This document shows, piece by piece, positions 1 through 7,097 of a stretch of DNA of 21,931 bases (positions are counted from its first letter, which is position 1; each line of letters starts with the position of its first letter). The notes under the pieces were generated by a model that was given only the letters and a program-made list of their open reading frames with translations, was not told the origin of the DNA and ran no database searches. Origin of the DNA: an uncultured Collinsella sp. (GTDB taxonomy: Bacteria > Actinomycetota > Coriobacteriia > Coriobacteriales > Coriobacteriaceae); the NCBI GenBank assembly GCA_900547805.1, contig URIE01000018.1, forward strand, positions 1-21,931. Direction: 5' to 3'. The translations under genes and the position numbers were made by a program.

Positions 1-1
1 C

Positions 2-1369
2 GATAACGAGTTTGACCAGTTCCTAACCACTATCGCTACCGATGATGCCGCCGCCGGTGACATCATCGAGTGTCGCGTGCCCCGCAGCATGCCCGAGGGC
101 TGCCGCGTGCGCGTCATCCGTAGCCAGCGCGCCATCGATGCCGCCGGCGCCGCGCTCAAACGCGATGTGCTGCGCCGCCGCGCCGTGGATGTAACCGTCG
201 TGGCACGTTTGGGTGAACCGTTTGCCGTCACGCTTACTTGCTGCGACGACCCATCGCTTACGGCCACGGCCACGGGCTTTACCGTCGAGGCCGCCAAGAC
301 CCGCGTCGTCGTGGTGGCAGACCTGGTTGAGCATGTGGGCCGCATGGGCTCCTCGCCCTTTGAGGCAGCGAGCTTTGAGGTGGCGCTCGATGAGGGCTGC
401 GGCATGGGCTTCTCCGCCGTGCACAAGATGCGCGCCGCCGCCTGTAAAGCATTGGAGGAGGCCATTCTGGCGCCGTACGCGGAGCGCGCGAAAACGCTCG
501 AGCTGCCGGCGATTGTCACCAGTGATTCCCGCCCCGCGCCCGAGCACTACCGCGACGAGCCGCAGATCTGCGCCACCGTCACCTCGCTCGAGGCCGCCGA
601 GGCAGCGCGGGCGGAGGGTGCAACGCGCATCTACATGACCACCGACGCGCTCGATGCGGCCGAGCTCTCCCCCGCCGATGCGTTTGAGCAGGGCATCGTA
701 CCCGTACTCGACGAGGTCTGCCGCGCCGTCGACCACGAGCGCGTCGATCCCTGGATCAATGCCGGAGCTACCGTCGCCGTCGGTAATATCTCCGAGCTCG
801 CCGTAGCCGCGCAGGCCGGCGCCACGGTCGAGATTCGCTCTTGCCTGCCGGTGCACAACACGCCCTGCATGGAGGCGCTTGCCGAGCGCGGAGCCGGTGC
901 GTTTTGGCTCTCGCCCGAGATCACGCTCGACGAGATTGTCTCGCTCGGCGCCGCCGCGCCCGCGGCTCTAGGCATCACCGTCTTTGGCCGCCCGCGCGTC
1001 ATGACAAGCGAGCATTGCATTCTGCAGGTTGCCAACGGCTGCATCCACGATTGTGCCAACTGCCGCCTGCGTGCCCGCAAGCTCTCGCTCAAGAATATCG
1101 ACGGAAAGGTCATGCCCGTCCGCACCGACGTCCACGGCCGCTCTCGCCTGTACGATGCCTACCCCATCGACCTCACGCCGCAGGTTCCTCAGCTGCTCGA
1201 TGCCGGTGTGCGTCGTCTCATGGTTGACGGAACGTTGCTCGAGACGGATGAGGTGGGCCGTGCCGTCGCCCGCGTCCGTCGTGCCGTCGAAGCGGCGCAG
1301 GCGGGCCGTAAGCCCGCCGCCCGTCTGCGCGGGGCGACCTCGGGCTGCATGTTTGTGGGAATCAGCTAA
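2..1369 (+). CDS. U32-family peptidase / RlhA-like protein, 3' part (5' end outside window)
   Basis: The reading frame is open from base 2, so the gene begins upstream of the window; the 455 visible residues are the C-terminal part. The first half (up to about residue 165) resembles the DUF3656 region found in long U32 proteins. The rest resembles a second U32 barrel half, with a Cys cluster (CIHDCANC, near residues 350-357) and the usual glycine-rich C-terminal end (RGATSGCMFVGIS). Family knowledge: U32 proteins with DUF3656 include E. coli RlhA (YdcP), which hydroxylates a 23S rRNA cytidine; many others are only called collagenase-like peptidases. The Cys cluster fits an iron-sulfur or metal site, as proposed for RNA-hydroxylating members. 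The next gene, an rRNA/tRNA pseudouridine synthase candidate, starts 15 bases downstream, so an RNA-modification pair is plausible. Family is secure; function is inferred. Confidence 0.85.
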   Translation, partial: DNEFDQFLTTIATDDAAAGDIIECRVPRSMPEGCRVRVIRSQRAIDAAGAALKRDVLRRRAVDVTVVARLGEPFAVTLTCCDDPSLTATATGFTVEAAKTRVVVVADLVEHVGRMGSSPFEAASFEVALDEGCGMGFSAVHKMRAAACKALEEAILAPYAERAKTLELPAIVTSDSRPAPEHYRDEPQICATVTSLEAAEAARAEGATRIYMTTDALDAAELSPADAFEQGIVPVLDEVCRAVDHERVDPWINAGATVAVGNISELAVAAQAGATVEIRSCLPVHNTPCMEALAERGAGAFWLSPEITLDEIVSLGAAAPAALGITVFGRPRVMTSEHCILQVANGCIHDCANCRLRARKLSLKNIDGKVMPVRTDVHGRSRLYDAYPIDLTPQVPQLLDAGVRRLMVDGTLLETDEVGRAVARVRRAVEAAQAGRKPAARLRGATSGCMFVGIS

Positions 1370-1384
1370 CCGAAAGGCTTACAC

Positions 1385-2044
1385 GTGAACGAAGAACCTC
1401 AAGTCCTCTACTGCGACGCCTGGCTCATGGCCATCGACAAGCCCGCCGGCATGATCGTCCACGGCGACGGCACCGGCGAGCGCACGCTTACCGACTACGC
1501 CAGCGACCTTTTGTTGGCGATGGGCGACGGCTTTGCCGCGACTGACATGCAGCCGCTCAACCGCCTGGACCGCAACACCACCGGCGTGGTGCTGTTCTCG
1601 CTCGACAAGCAGACGCAGCCCGCCTTTGACCAGATGGTCATCGACCACGCGTTCGAAAAGCACTACCTGGCGCTCGCCGAGGGCAAGATCGACTGGAACG
1701 AAAAGCTCATCGACAAGCCCATCGCCCGCGACCGCCACGATAGCCGTAAGATGCGCGTCGGTGCCAGCGGCAAGCCGTCTCAAACGCACGTCAAGGTGCT
1801 CAAGCGTCTTAAGAGCCGTCGAGGCCTGCCCACGCGTTCGTATATCGATGTTGAGCTACTCACCGGCCGCAAACACCAAATCCGTGTGCACCTGGCCAGC
1901 GAGCATCACCCCCTGGTTGGCGACGACCTATACGGCACGCCGCGCCCTTGTGGCCTGATGCTCCACGCCCACAGTGTGTCCTTTACGCATCCCATAACCG
2001 GCGAGCACATCCACATCGAAGCCCCCTGCCCCTGGGAGCCCTAA
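1385..2044 (+). CDS. RluA-family pseudouridine synthase, short form
   Basis: A 219-residue protein starting with GTG, 15 bases after the U32 stop and preceded by a weak AAAGG ribosome site. The catalytic motif is NRLDRNTTG (about residues 58-66), matching the RluA/RluC/RluD consensus HRLDxxTSG; its Asp is the nucleophile that isomerises uridine. The KPAGMIVH box near residue 20 and the GRKHQIRVHLA box near residue 160 are also standard. There is no N-terminal S4 RNA-binding domain, so it is a short catalytic-core member like RluA or TruC; the target (23S rRNA or tRNA) cannot be read from sequence. The first motif residue is Asn where His is more common, and Thr replaces Ser; both are tolerated in the family. 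It ends directly in a terminator stem. Confidence 0.93.
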   Translation: MNEEPQVLYCDAWLMAIDKPAGMIVHGDGTGERTLTDYASDLLLAMGDGFAATDMQPLNRLDRNTTGVVLFSLDKQTQPAFDQMVIDHAFEKHYLALAEGKIDWNEKLIDKPIARDRHDSRKMRVGASGKPSQTHVKVLKRLKSRRGLPTRSYIDVELLTGRKHQIRVHLASEHHPLVGDDLYGTPRPCGLMLHAHSVSFTHPITGEHIHIEAPCPWEP

Positions 2045-2081
2045 ACCACCACAATGGGGACAGGCACCTTTGTGGTGGTTT
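2043..2081 (+). terminator. Rho-independent terminator of the pseudouridine synthase gene
   Basis: An 11-bp perfect stem, AAACCACCACA (2043-2053) with TGTGGTGGTTT (2071-2081), begins inside the stop codon and is followed by TTTTG. The 17-base loop carries GGGGACAGGC, a core seen again in a second hairpin at 4485-4511, so the terminator may derive from a REP-like hairpin. Confidence 0.8.
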
Positions 2082-2113
2082 TGCCGCAATGGCTCAGCCA
2101 CGGTCCAAAAACG

Positions 2114-2329
2114 TCTCGATCTGTAACAGTTAGAACCCATTTTCCGGTCTATCCGTTACAGATCGAGACATTCGAATCCCCCTCAAGGGAAAATCTCAAT
2201 CTGTAACAATAACTCGTCAAAATCGGTCCCAGATGTTACAGATCGAGACAAAGGGACGGCAAGGTTCGGAAGTATCTCAATCTGTAACACCTAGCCCACT
2301 TTTAACGGTCTAGTTGTTACAGATTTAGA
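2114..2329. repeat. Array of three palindromes with six alternating 15-bp half-sites
   Basis: Half-sites of consensus TCTCGATCTGTAACA lie at 2114-2128, 2194-2208 and 2275-2289. Their reverse complements (TGTTACAGATCGAGA type) lie at 2154-2168, 2234-2248 and 2315-2329. The starts are 40, 40, 40, 41 and 40 bases apart, with 25-26 bases between half-sites. Each pair encloses a 25-base centre; centres 1 and 3 resemble each other (TAG..CC.. then GGTCTA) and partly self-pair, so each 55-bp unit can form a long hairpin. There is no coding potential. The array fills the gap between two convergent genes, as REP/BIME-type repeats often do. Function unknown. Confidence 0.9.
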
Positions 2330-2345
2330 CAAAACGGCAGACAAC

Positions 2346-2384
2346 AAAAGCGGCATCGCCCATCGAGGGTGTTGCCGCTTTTCT
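2346..2384. terminator. Bidirectional terminator between convergent genes
   Basis: AAAAGCGGCA (2346-2355) pairs with TGCCGCTTTT (2373-2382) around a partly paired centre (GCCC/GGGT). A-runs on one side and T-runs on the other let it work for the minus-strand DeoR gene ending at 2422 and for read-through from the + side. Confidence 0.8.
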
Positions 2385-2421
2385 ATTGAGGAACCTAAAT
2401 GGTTTTGACCTTGCCCTGTCG

Positions 2422-3168
2422 CTAGACCGTGATGACGTTGTCCATCGACTGGTACTTGGCGGGCACCTCGCCCGCAGTGATGATCGTTGCGTCGCGGAAG
2501 TCCGCGAACTTGACGGGCGCCACCATGCCAAATTTACTGGCGTCCGAGATTACGAAGCGCTTGGCGGTATGGCGCATCGAGATACGCTTGACCTGTGCTT
2601 CCTCGATATCCGGTGTGGTGAGACCTTGCTCGGCCGCGATGCCGTTGGATCCCCAAAAGCCGCAGTTGAAGTTATAGCGGTCCAGGGTTGCCAAGGCATC
2701 GGGGCCAACGAGCGCCTCGGTCTCGGGTTTGAGCTCGCCGCCCAGCACCACGGTACGCATGCCGCGCAAAGCAAGGTGCTGAGCATGGAGCACGGAATCG
2801 GTCACATAGGTGACGCCGTCGAGACGCGGAAGATGCTCGATGAGCTTGAGGGTCGTTGAGCCCGAATCGATATACACAAAGCTATCGGGCTCCACCAGGG
2901 CCGCGGCACGAGCACAGATGCGCTCCTTGTCATCGTTATGGAGATCACTGCGTTCGCTGATCGTCAAGTCGCGCGTCACGTGCGCGCGCTCCAGACTCGT
3001 CGCACCTCCGTGCACCTTGGCGATACGGTGCGCGCGGTCGAGCGTTTGCAAGTCACGGCGAATGGTGGACGGTGTCACGCCCAGGGCCTCGGCAAGTTCC
3101 GGCACGGTAACCGAGCCGGCCTGCTGCACCATCGACACGATCGTATTGAGCCTATCTTCCGCAAGCAT
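2422..3168 (-). CDS. DeoR/GlpR-family transcriptional repressor
   Basis: A 248-residue protein. The N-terminal winged helix-turn-helix spans about residues 3-57, with the hallmark TVPELAEALGVTPSTIRRDL followed by KVHGGA. The C-terminal DeoR effector domain (about 75-235) has the sugar-phosphate isomerase-like fold, including an IDSGSTT box. Family members are repressors released by phosphorylated sugars. ATG start is 3 bases after the oxidoreductase stop, with a GGAGGAG ribosome site inside the end of that gene, so the two are translationally linked. It likely controls its own operon through the phased decamers at 4375-4434. The inducing sugar is unknown. Confidence 0.93.
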   Translation of the reverse strand: MLAEDRLNTIVSMVQQAGSVTVPELAEALGVTPSTIRRDLQTLDRAHRIAKVHGGATSLERAHVTRDLTISERSDLHNDDKERICARAAALVEPDSFVYIDSGSTTLKLIEHLPRLDGVTYVTDSVLHAQHLALRGMRTVVLGGELKPETEALVGPDALATLDRYNFNCGFWGSNGIAAEQGLTTPDIEEAQVKRISMRHTAKRFVISDASKFGMVAPVKFADFRDATIITAGEVPAKYQSMDNVITV

Positions 3169-3171
3169 CGC

Positions 3172-4251
3172 TTACTCCTCCTCGGGGTAGACGACTCCCC
3201 AGTCGACGCGGAGCTTGGTCATGAGCTCCATCACATCAGAAGCATAATCCAGAAGCTCACGCTTGGAATCGTCGCCGGCGACGGCCTGCTCGAGGTCAGC
3301 CATCTCGTAGCACAGGGCATAAGCCTCGGTGCCCGCGGCGACCTCCTCGCGATGACCGTCCGCGGTCCACACGATCGTCGCGTGATCGGCGCGCGGATAC
3401 TCGTTGACCTCGATATAGCAATTGTCAAAGCTGATAACCGAGCGCTTTGGCTGCTTGGAGTGGAGCGTAAGGCTCACGACGCCCAGCTGCTGCTCGGCAT
3501 TGCGGCAGACGATGCCGCCCGCAACATCGACGCCAGTCTCGCAGGTGTTGCCTAGAGACACGACCTCGGCGGGCTGGCTCGCCATAAACAGGCGCATGAC
3601 GGACAGCGCGTATACGCCAATATCGAGCATGGCACCGCCGGCGAGGTTGCGATTGTAGAAACGGTTGGTCAGGTCGCCGTACTCCTTGTAGCTACCAAAA
3701 TTGAGCTGAGCGAGGTTCATGCGGCCAAACTCGCCGGCATCCATGCGGCGGCGCAGCTCTTGATACAAGGGCATGTGGAGCACCGTGGTCGCGTCCATAA
3801 GGACCACGTTGTGTTCGGCGGCAATGGCGCGGGCCTCATCGAGCTCGGCGGAGTTGAGCGTGATGGCCTTCTCGCAGAGAACGTGCTTGCCGGCCGCCAG
3901 GGCGGCGCGCAGATAGGTGATATGGGTGTTGTGCGGGGTGGTGATGTAGACGGCGTCGATGTCAGGATCGGCGTAGAGATCCTCAATCGTGTCATAGACC
4001 TTCTCGACGCCGTACTGGTCGGCAAAAGTCTGAGCCTTGGTGAGCGTGCGGTTGGCAACGCCCGTAAGCTTGCGGCCGGCCAGGGCAAGGGACTGAGCCA
4101 TCTGGTTGGCAATACCGCCGCAACCGATCACAGCCCAACGGAGCTCGGGAGCCGTAAAGATGTCGTTAGGGAACGGCTTGTCCTGGACCGAAGCAAATGC
4201 TGCTTTGGCGGCTGCCGCGGCGTCGAGTGGAGCCTGCTTGGAATCTGCCAT
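3172..4251 (-). CDS. Gfo/Idh/MocA-family NAD(P)-dependent oxidoreductase
   Basis: A 359-residue protein. The Rossmann fingerprint VIGCGGIAN lies at residues 41-49, and the family's LCEKA box with the conserved Lys is near residue 128. The C-terminal sheet domain (DIGVYALSV and following) matches GFO_IDH_MocA C-terminal domains. Family members oxidise or reduce sugars, inositols or trans-dihydrodiols, so a sugar or polyol substrate is likely but not identifiable. About 36 residues precede the Rossmann fold, longer than usual. ATG start is supported by AGGAGA seven bases upstream. It heads a two-gene operon with the DeoR repressor. Confidence 0.92.
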   Translation of the reverse strand: MADSKQAPLDAAAAAKAAFASVQDKPFPNDIFTAPELRWAVIGCGGIANQMAQSLALAGRKLTGVANRTLTKAQTFADQYGVEKVYDTIEDLYADPDIDAVYITTPHNTHITYLRAALAAGKHVLCEKAITLNSAELDEARAIAAEHNVVLMDATTVLHMPLYQELRRRMDAGEFGRMNLAQLNFGSYKEYGDLTNRFYNRNLAGGAMLDIGVYALSVMRLFMASQPAEVVSLGNTCETGVDVAGGIVCRNAEQQLGVVSLTLHSKQPKRSVISFDNCYIEVNEYPRADHATIVWTADGHREEVAAGTEAYALCYEMADLEQAVAGDDSKRELLDYASDVMELMTKLRVDWGVVYPEEE

Positions 4252-4302
4252 TATGTGTCTCCTGTGTCATAGAACGTCTTGCATTTCTGACAGCTCTATA
4301 TT

Positions 4303-4331
4303 CGCACAAACACGCGCTTCTGTGCGCGTTT
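4303..4331 (-). promoter_or_regulatory. Hairpin in the leader of the oxidoreductase operon
   Basis: CGCACA (4303-4308) can pair with TGTGCG (4321-4326), and alternatively ACGCGC (4312-4317) with GCGCGT (4324-4329). The two pairings compete. The element lies between the phased operator and the oxidoreductase start, so it may be part of the operator (ACGC cores again) or an RNA structure. Confidence 0.4.
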
Positions 4332-4374
4332 TTGCGTATCTCACCGCTAAACGGTCATTATTGCCCCGTAAACG

Positions 4375-4434
4375 GCGCATATATACGCATAGGTGCGTAA
4401 TTAAACGCAATCTAACGCGAATAAACGCGCACAC
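4375..4434. promoter_or_regulatory. Six phased 10-bp repeats, candidate DeoR operator
   Basis: From 4375 every tenth base starts an RCGY core: GCGC at 4375, ACGC at 4385, GCGT at 4395, then ACGC at 4405, 4415 and 4425, each followed by an A/T-rich hexamer. Two further TAAACGG copies lie at 4348 and 4369 (21 bp apart). DeoR-family repressors are known to bind short repeats on one helix face, and this array lies about 125-185 bases upstream of an operon that encodes such a repressor. The role is inferred; the periodicity is directly visible. Confidence 0.6.
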
Positions 4435-4484
4435 AAGCAATTTATACAGCACGACCCGCTCATTTATGCTTACCCAGTTAGGGT

Positions 4485-4511
4485 ACTCATTTAAGTCTGT
4501 CCCCAATGAGT
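4485..4511 (-). repeat. Second GGGGACAGRC-loop hairpin
   Basis: ACTCATT (4485-4491) pairs with AATGAGT (4505-4511) around a 13-base loop which on the minus strand reads GGGGACAGACTTA. The loop core matches the one at 2056-2065, while the stem arms differ but are complementary within each copy. A small TACCC/GGGTA hairpin (4471-4485) abuts it. The stretch 4252-4579 contains no gene. Confidence 0.55.
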
Positions 4512-4521
4512 GGGGATAGAA

Positions 4522-4553
4522 AAAGGCCCGGGTGCCGTGGCATCCGGGCCTTT
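4522..4553 (-). terminator. Rho-independent terminator ending the ribosomal protein cluster
   Basis: On the minus strand AAAGGCCCGG pairs with CCGGGCCTTT, extended by imperfect GATGCC/GGCACC-type pairing, and is followed by TTCTAT. It lies 27 bases beyond the rplX stop, so transcription of the cluster ends here. Confidence 0.9.
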
Positions 4554-4579
4554 GCTAGCAACTTGATGTTGCGGGCAGC

Positions 4580-4885
4580 TTAGAACTTGTGGCCGCACTT
4601 CTTGCAGACGCGCAGCTTGTTCTTGCCGTCCTTCTCGTGACCGACGCGGGTAACCTTACCGCACTCGGGGCAGACGAGATTAACGTTGGAGGCGTCGATG
4701 GGAGCCTCCTGCGAAACGATGCCGCCCTGCTGGTTGGCAGCGTTGGGCTTGACGGCCTTCTTGACGACCGAAACGCCCTCGACAACGACCTTGTTCTCGG
4801 CGGGGAGAGCACGCAGGACAACACCCTGCTTGCCGCGATCCTTACCAGAGAGAACCTGGACCTTATCGCCCTTCTTGATATACAT
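4580..4885 (-). CDS. rplX: 50S ribosomal protein L24
   Basis: A 101-residue protein with the KOW motif at the N terminus (KKGDKVQVLSGKDRGKQG, residues 4-21) and a C-terminal zinc-ribbon-like tail with CPEC and CKKC, common in Gram-positive L24. L24 initiates 50S assembly by binding domain I of 23S rRNA. It is preceded by an AGGGG-type ribosome site 13 bases after rplN. It is the last gene of this cluster: the normal next genes (rplE, rpsN, rpsH) are absent and a terminator follows. Confidence 0.97.
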   Translation of the reverse strand: MYIKKGDKVQVLSGKDRGKQGVVLRALPAENKVVVEGVSVVKKAVKPNAANQQGGIVSQEAPIDASNVNLVCPECGKVTRVGHEKDGKNKLRVCKKCGHKF

Positions 4886-4898
4886 ATATCTCCCCTAA

Positions 4899-5267
4899 CT
4901 ACAGGGTCTCGGGAGCGAGCGAGACGATCTTCATGTACTTCTTGTCACGAAGCTCGCGAGCGACGGGCCCGAAGATACGGGTGCCGACGGGCGAACCATC
5001 GTTGTTGATGACAACGCAGGCGTTCTCATCAAAGCGAATGTAGGAGCCATCCTTGCGGCGGATCTCCTTAACGGTGCGAACGACGACGCAACGGACAACG
5101 TCCTTCTTCTTGACGTTGGCGCCAGGGGTAGCCTCCTGGACAGCACCGATGAACACATCGCCGATGCCTGCATAACGACGCTTGGAACCGCCAAGCACCT
5201 TGATGCAGCGAATCTTGCGAGCGCCGGAGTTGTCGGCGACGTTCAGCATGGTTTGCATCTGAATCAT
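4899..5267 (-). CDS. rplN: 50S ribosomal protein L14
   Basis: A 122-residue protein, the canonical length, beginning MIQMQTMLNVADNSGAR as in other bacteria and ending MKIVSLAPETL. L14 sits at the 30S-50S interface, contacts 23S and 16S rRNA and is the binding site of the silencing factor RsfS. The start codon has a GGAGGA-type ribosome site. An unusually long structured spacer separates it from rpsQ. Confidence 0.98.
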   Translation of the reverse strand: MIQMQTMLNVADNSGARKIRCIKVLGGSKRRYAGIGDVFIGAVQEATPGANVKKKDVVRCVVVRTVKEIRRKDGSYIRFDENACVVINNDGSPVGTRIFGPVARELRDKKYMKIVSLAPETL

Positions 5268-5292
5268 GGTAGATGTTCCTCCGAACTAAGAA

Positions 5293-5358
5293 CCGAAGAG
5301 AGGTGCGCAGCCTTTATACGGCCCGTGGTATGCAAGCCAGGCATACGCACATCTTCGG
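5293..5358 (-). promoter_or_regulatory. Structured rpsQ-rplN spacer with possible internal promoter
   Basis: The 118-base gap has CCGAAGA (5293-5299) pairing with TCTTCGG (5352-5358), GTGCG (5303-5307) with CGCAC (5346-5350), and an inner hairpin GTATGC (5328-5333) with GCATAC (5341-5346). On the minus strand a TATAAA lies inside it, without a convincing -35. It may be an internal promoter, an autoregulatory leader for rplN-rplX, or a processing site. Confidence 0.5.
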
Positions 5359-5385
5359 AAACGTACAAGTCGTAAGAGCGACTGC

Positions 5386-5646
5386 TTATTTAGCGCGCTC
5401 GACGACCTCGATGAGGCGCCAACGCTTCATCTTGGACATAGGACGGGTCTCCATAACGCGGACGGTGTCGCCCACGCCAGCCGTGCACTCCTCGTCGTGA
5501 GCGTGCAGCTTCTTGGAGCTGGTCATCATCTTGCCGTACTTGGGGTGACGCTTGCGCTCGGTGATGGTGACAACAATGGTCTTGGCACCGGAGACGGAGG
5601 TAACGACACCCGTACGGACCTTACGCGAGTTACGCGAATCAGTCAT
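5386..5646 (-). CDS. rpsQ: 30S ribosomal protein S17
   Basis: An 86-residue OB-fold protein with the S17 signature block (HDEE, GVGDTVRVMETRPMSKMKRW, residues about 49-76). S17 is a primary 16S rRNA binder needed early in 30S assembly. It starts 16 bases after rpmC with a good ribosome site (GGAGAG). Confidence 0.97.
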   Translation of the reverse strand: MTDSRNSRKVRTGVVTSVSGAKTIVVTITERKRHPKYGKMMTSSKKLHAHDEECTAGVGDTVRVMETRPMSKMKRWRLIEVVERAK

Positions 5647-5662
5647 GTTCTCTCCTTAGGTC

Positions 5663-5878
5663 CTACTCGGCGACAGCGGACTTCTCCGCTGCGATCTCGC
5701 GGGCGCGCTGCTCCGTGAGGACGCGAGCGATGTCCTTCTTCACGGTGTTGACGCGAGCGGTGTTGTCCAGCTGGCTGGTGGCCATCTGGAAACGAAGGTT
5801 AAAGAGCTCGGCGCGCATTTCCTTCAGCTTCTCAACGAGCTGAGCGTCCGAGAGCTCACGAATCTCTGCGGGCTTCAT
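5663..5878 (-). CDS. rpmC: 50S ribosomal protein L29
   Basis: A 71-residue, helical protein beginning MKPAEIRELSDAQL and carrying the family block LFNLRFQMATSQLDN (about 26-40). L29 lies by the peptide exit tunnel and, with L23, forms the docking site for SRP and trigger factor. Its ATG overlaps the rplP stop (TAATG), so the two are translationally coupled. Confidence 0.97.
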   Translation of the reverse strand: MKPAEIRELSDAQLVEKLKEMRAELFNLRFQMATSQLDNTARVNTVKKDIARVLTEQRAREIAAEKSAVAE

Positions 5879-6381
5879 TAGTTCTCCTCCTTGGCGGCGG
5901 CGGCGTCCTCAGCAGCCCACTTGGCCTCGAGAGCGGCCTCCTCAGCCATCTCCTTCTCGATGCGCTGCTCAGCGTTCTTAGCAGCAACAATCTTGGTCTT
6001 GATGGGAAGCTTGTGCTGAGCAAGACGCAGGGCCTCGCGAGCGACCTCCTCGGGCACGCCCTTGACCTCGAACATGATGCGGCCGGGCTTGACGACGGCC
6101 ACCCACTCCTCGGGATTACCCTTACCAGAACCCATGCGAGTCTCGGCGGGCTTCTTGGTGATGGGCTTATCGGGGAAGATCGTGATGTAGACACGACCGC
6201 CACGCTTCATGTAGCGGGTCATGGCAATACGAGCGGCCTCGATCTGACGGTTGGTGATCCAATGGGCCTCGAGAGCCTGGATACCAAACTCGCCGAAATG
6301 CAGCTCGGTATTACCCTTGGCCTGGCCCTTCATGGAGCCACGCTGCACCTTGCGGTGAAGAATACGCTTAGGGGCAAGCAC
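5878..6381 (-). CDS. rplP: 50S ribosomal protein L16 with acidic C-terminal extension
   Basis: Residues 1-140 are canonical L16 (MLAPKRILHRKVQRG start, RMGSGKGNPEEWVAVVKPG near 100). L16 organises the A site and binds 5S and 23S rRNA. The start is GTG, in a TAGTG overlap with the rpsC stop. At 167 residues it is about 25-30 longer than the usual 137-145. The extra tail is rich in Glu and Ala (EMAEEAALEAKWAAEDAAAA, then KEEN) and is probably helical and negatively charged, unusual for an otherwise basic protein. Confidence 0.97.
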   Translation of the reverse strand: MLAPKRILHRKVQRGSMKGQAKGNTELHFGEFGIQALEAHWITNRQIEAARIAMTRYMKRGGRVYITIFPDKPITKKPAETRMGSGKGNPEEWVAVVKPGRIMFEVKGVPEEVAREALRLAQHKLPIKTKIVAAKNAEQRIEKEMAEEAALEAKWAAEDAAAAKEEN

Positions 6382-7091
6382 TACTGACCCCTCCTCTCGG
6401 AGTTACGACGACGAGGACGGGAAGAGCCCTCGAGTGCAGGGTTGGGAACAGGCTGGCCCGGGAGCTTCTCGCCCAGGTAGATCCAGACCTTCACGCCGCA
6501 AGCGCCCATGGTGGTGCTGGCGACAGCCGTGCCGTAGTCGATCTTGGCACGGAGGGTGTGCAGAGGCACGCGACCCTCACGGTACCACTCACGACGGCCC
6601 ATCTCGGCACCGCCGAGACGACCGGAGCACTGGATACGGATGCCCTTAGCGCCGGCCTTGCGGGCGGACTGGACAGCCTTGCGCATAGCGCGACGGAAGG
6701 CAACGCGGCCCTCGAGCTGCTCGGCGATAGACTGAGCAACGAGGTTGGCGTCGAGCTCGGGGCGCTTGATCTCGACAACGTCGACGGAGAGCTGGCCCTT
6801 GGAGACGCCAGCGACCTTCTCGAGCTCGGTGCGGAGGGTATCGATCTCGGCACCCTTCTTACCGATGACAACGCCGGGGCGAGCGGTGAGGATGATGACC
6901 TTCACCTTGTCGCCAGCGCGCTCGATCTCGACACGGGAGACAGCTGCGCGGGAAAGACGCTTCTCGAGGTACTTGCGGATCTCGAGATCGTTACCGAGGG
7001 TCTTAGCGTAATCCTTCTCTGCGAACCAGCGGGAGCGCCAGTTCTCGGTGATGCCAAGACGGAAGCCGGTGGGGTAGACTTTCTGACCCAT
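6381..7091 (-). CDS. rpsC: 30S ribosomal protein S3
   Basis: A 236-residue protein beginning MGQKVYPTGFRLGI. It has the KH type-2 domain with a VIGKKGAEID GxxG loop near residue 80, and the C-terminal S3 domain (GRLGGAEMGRREWYREGRVPLHTLRA, about 160-185). S3 forms part of the mRNA entry channel and has helicase activity. It begins 6 bases after the rplV stop and overlaps rplP. Confidence 0.98.
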   Translation of the reverse strand: MGQKVYPTGFRLGITENWRSRWFAEKDYAKTLGNDLEIRKYLEKRLSRAAVSRVEIERAGDKVKVIILTARPGVVIGKKGAEIDTLRTELEKVAGVSKGQLSVDVVEIKRPELDANLVAQSIAEQLEGRVAFRRAMRKAVQSARKAGAKGIRIQCSGRLGGAEMGRREWYREGRVPLHTLRAKIDYGTAVASTTMGACGVKVWIYLGEKLPGQPVPNPALEGSSRPRRRNSERRGQ

Positions 7092-7097
7092 ACAGCT

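Noticed and set aside
2114..2329. CRISPR array
   Set aside because: Repeats are only 15 bp, alternate in orientation, and the intervening sequences resemble each other; no cas genes are present.
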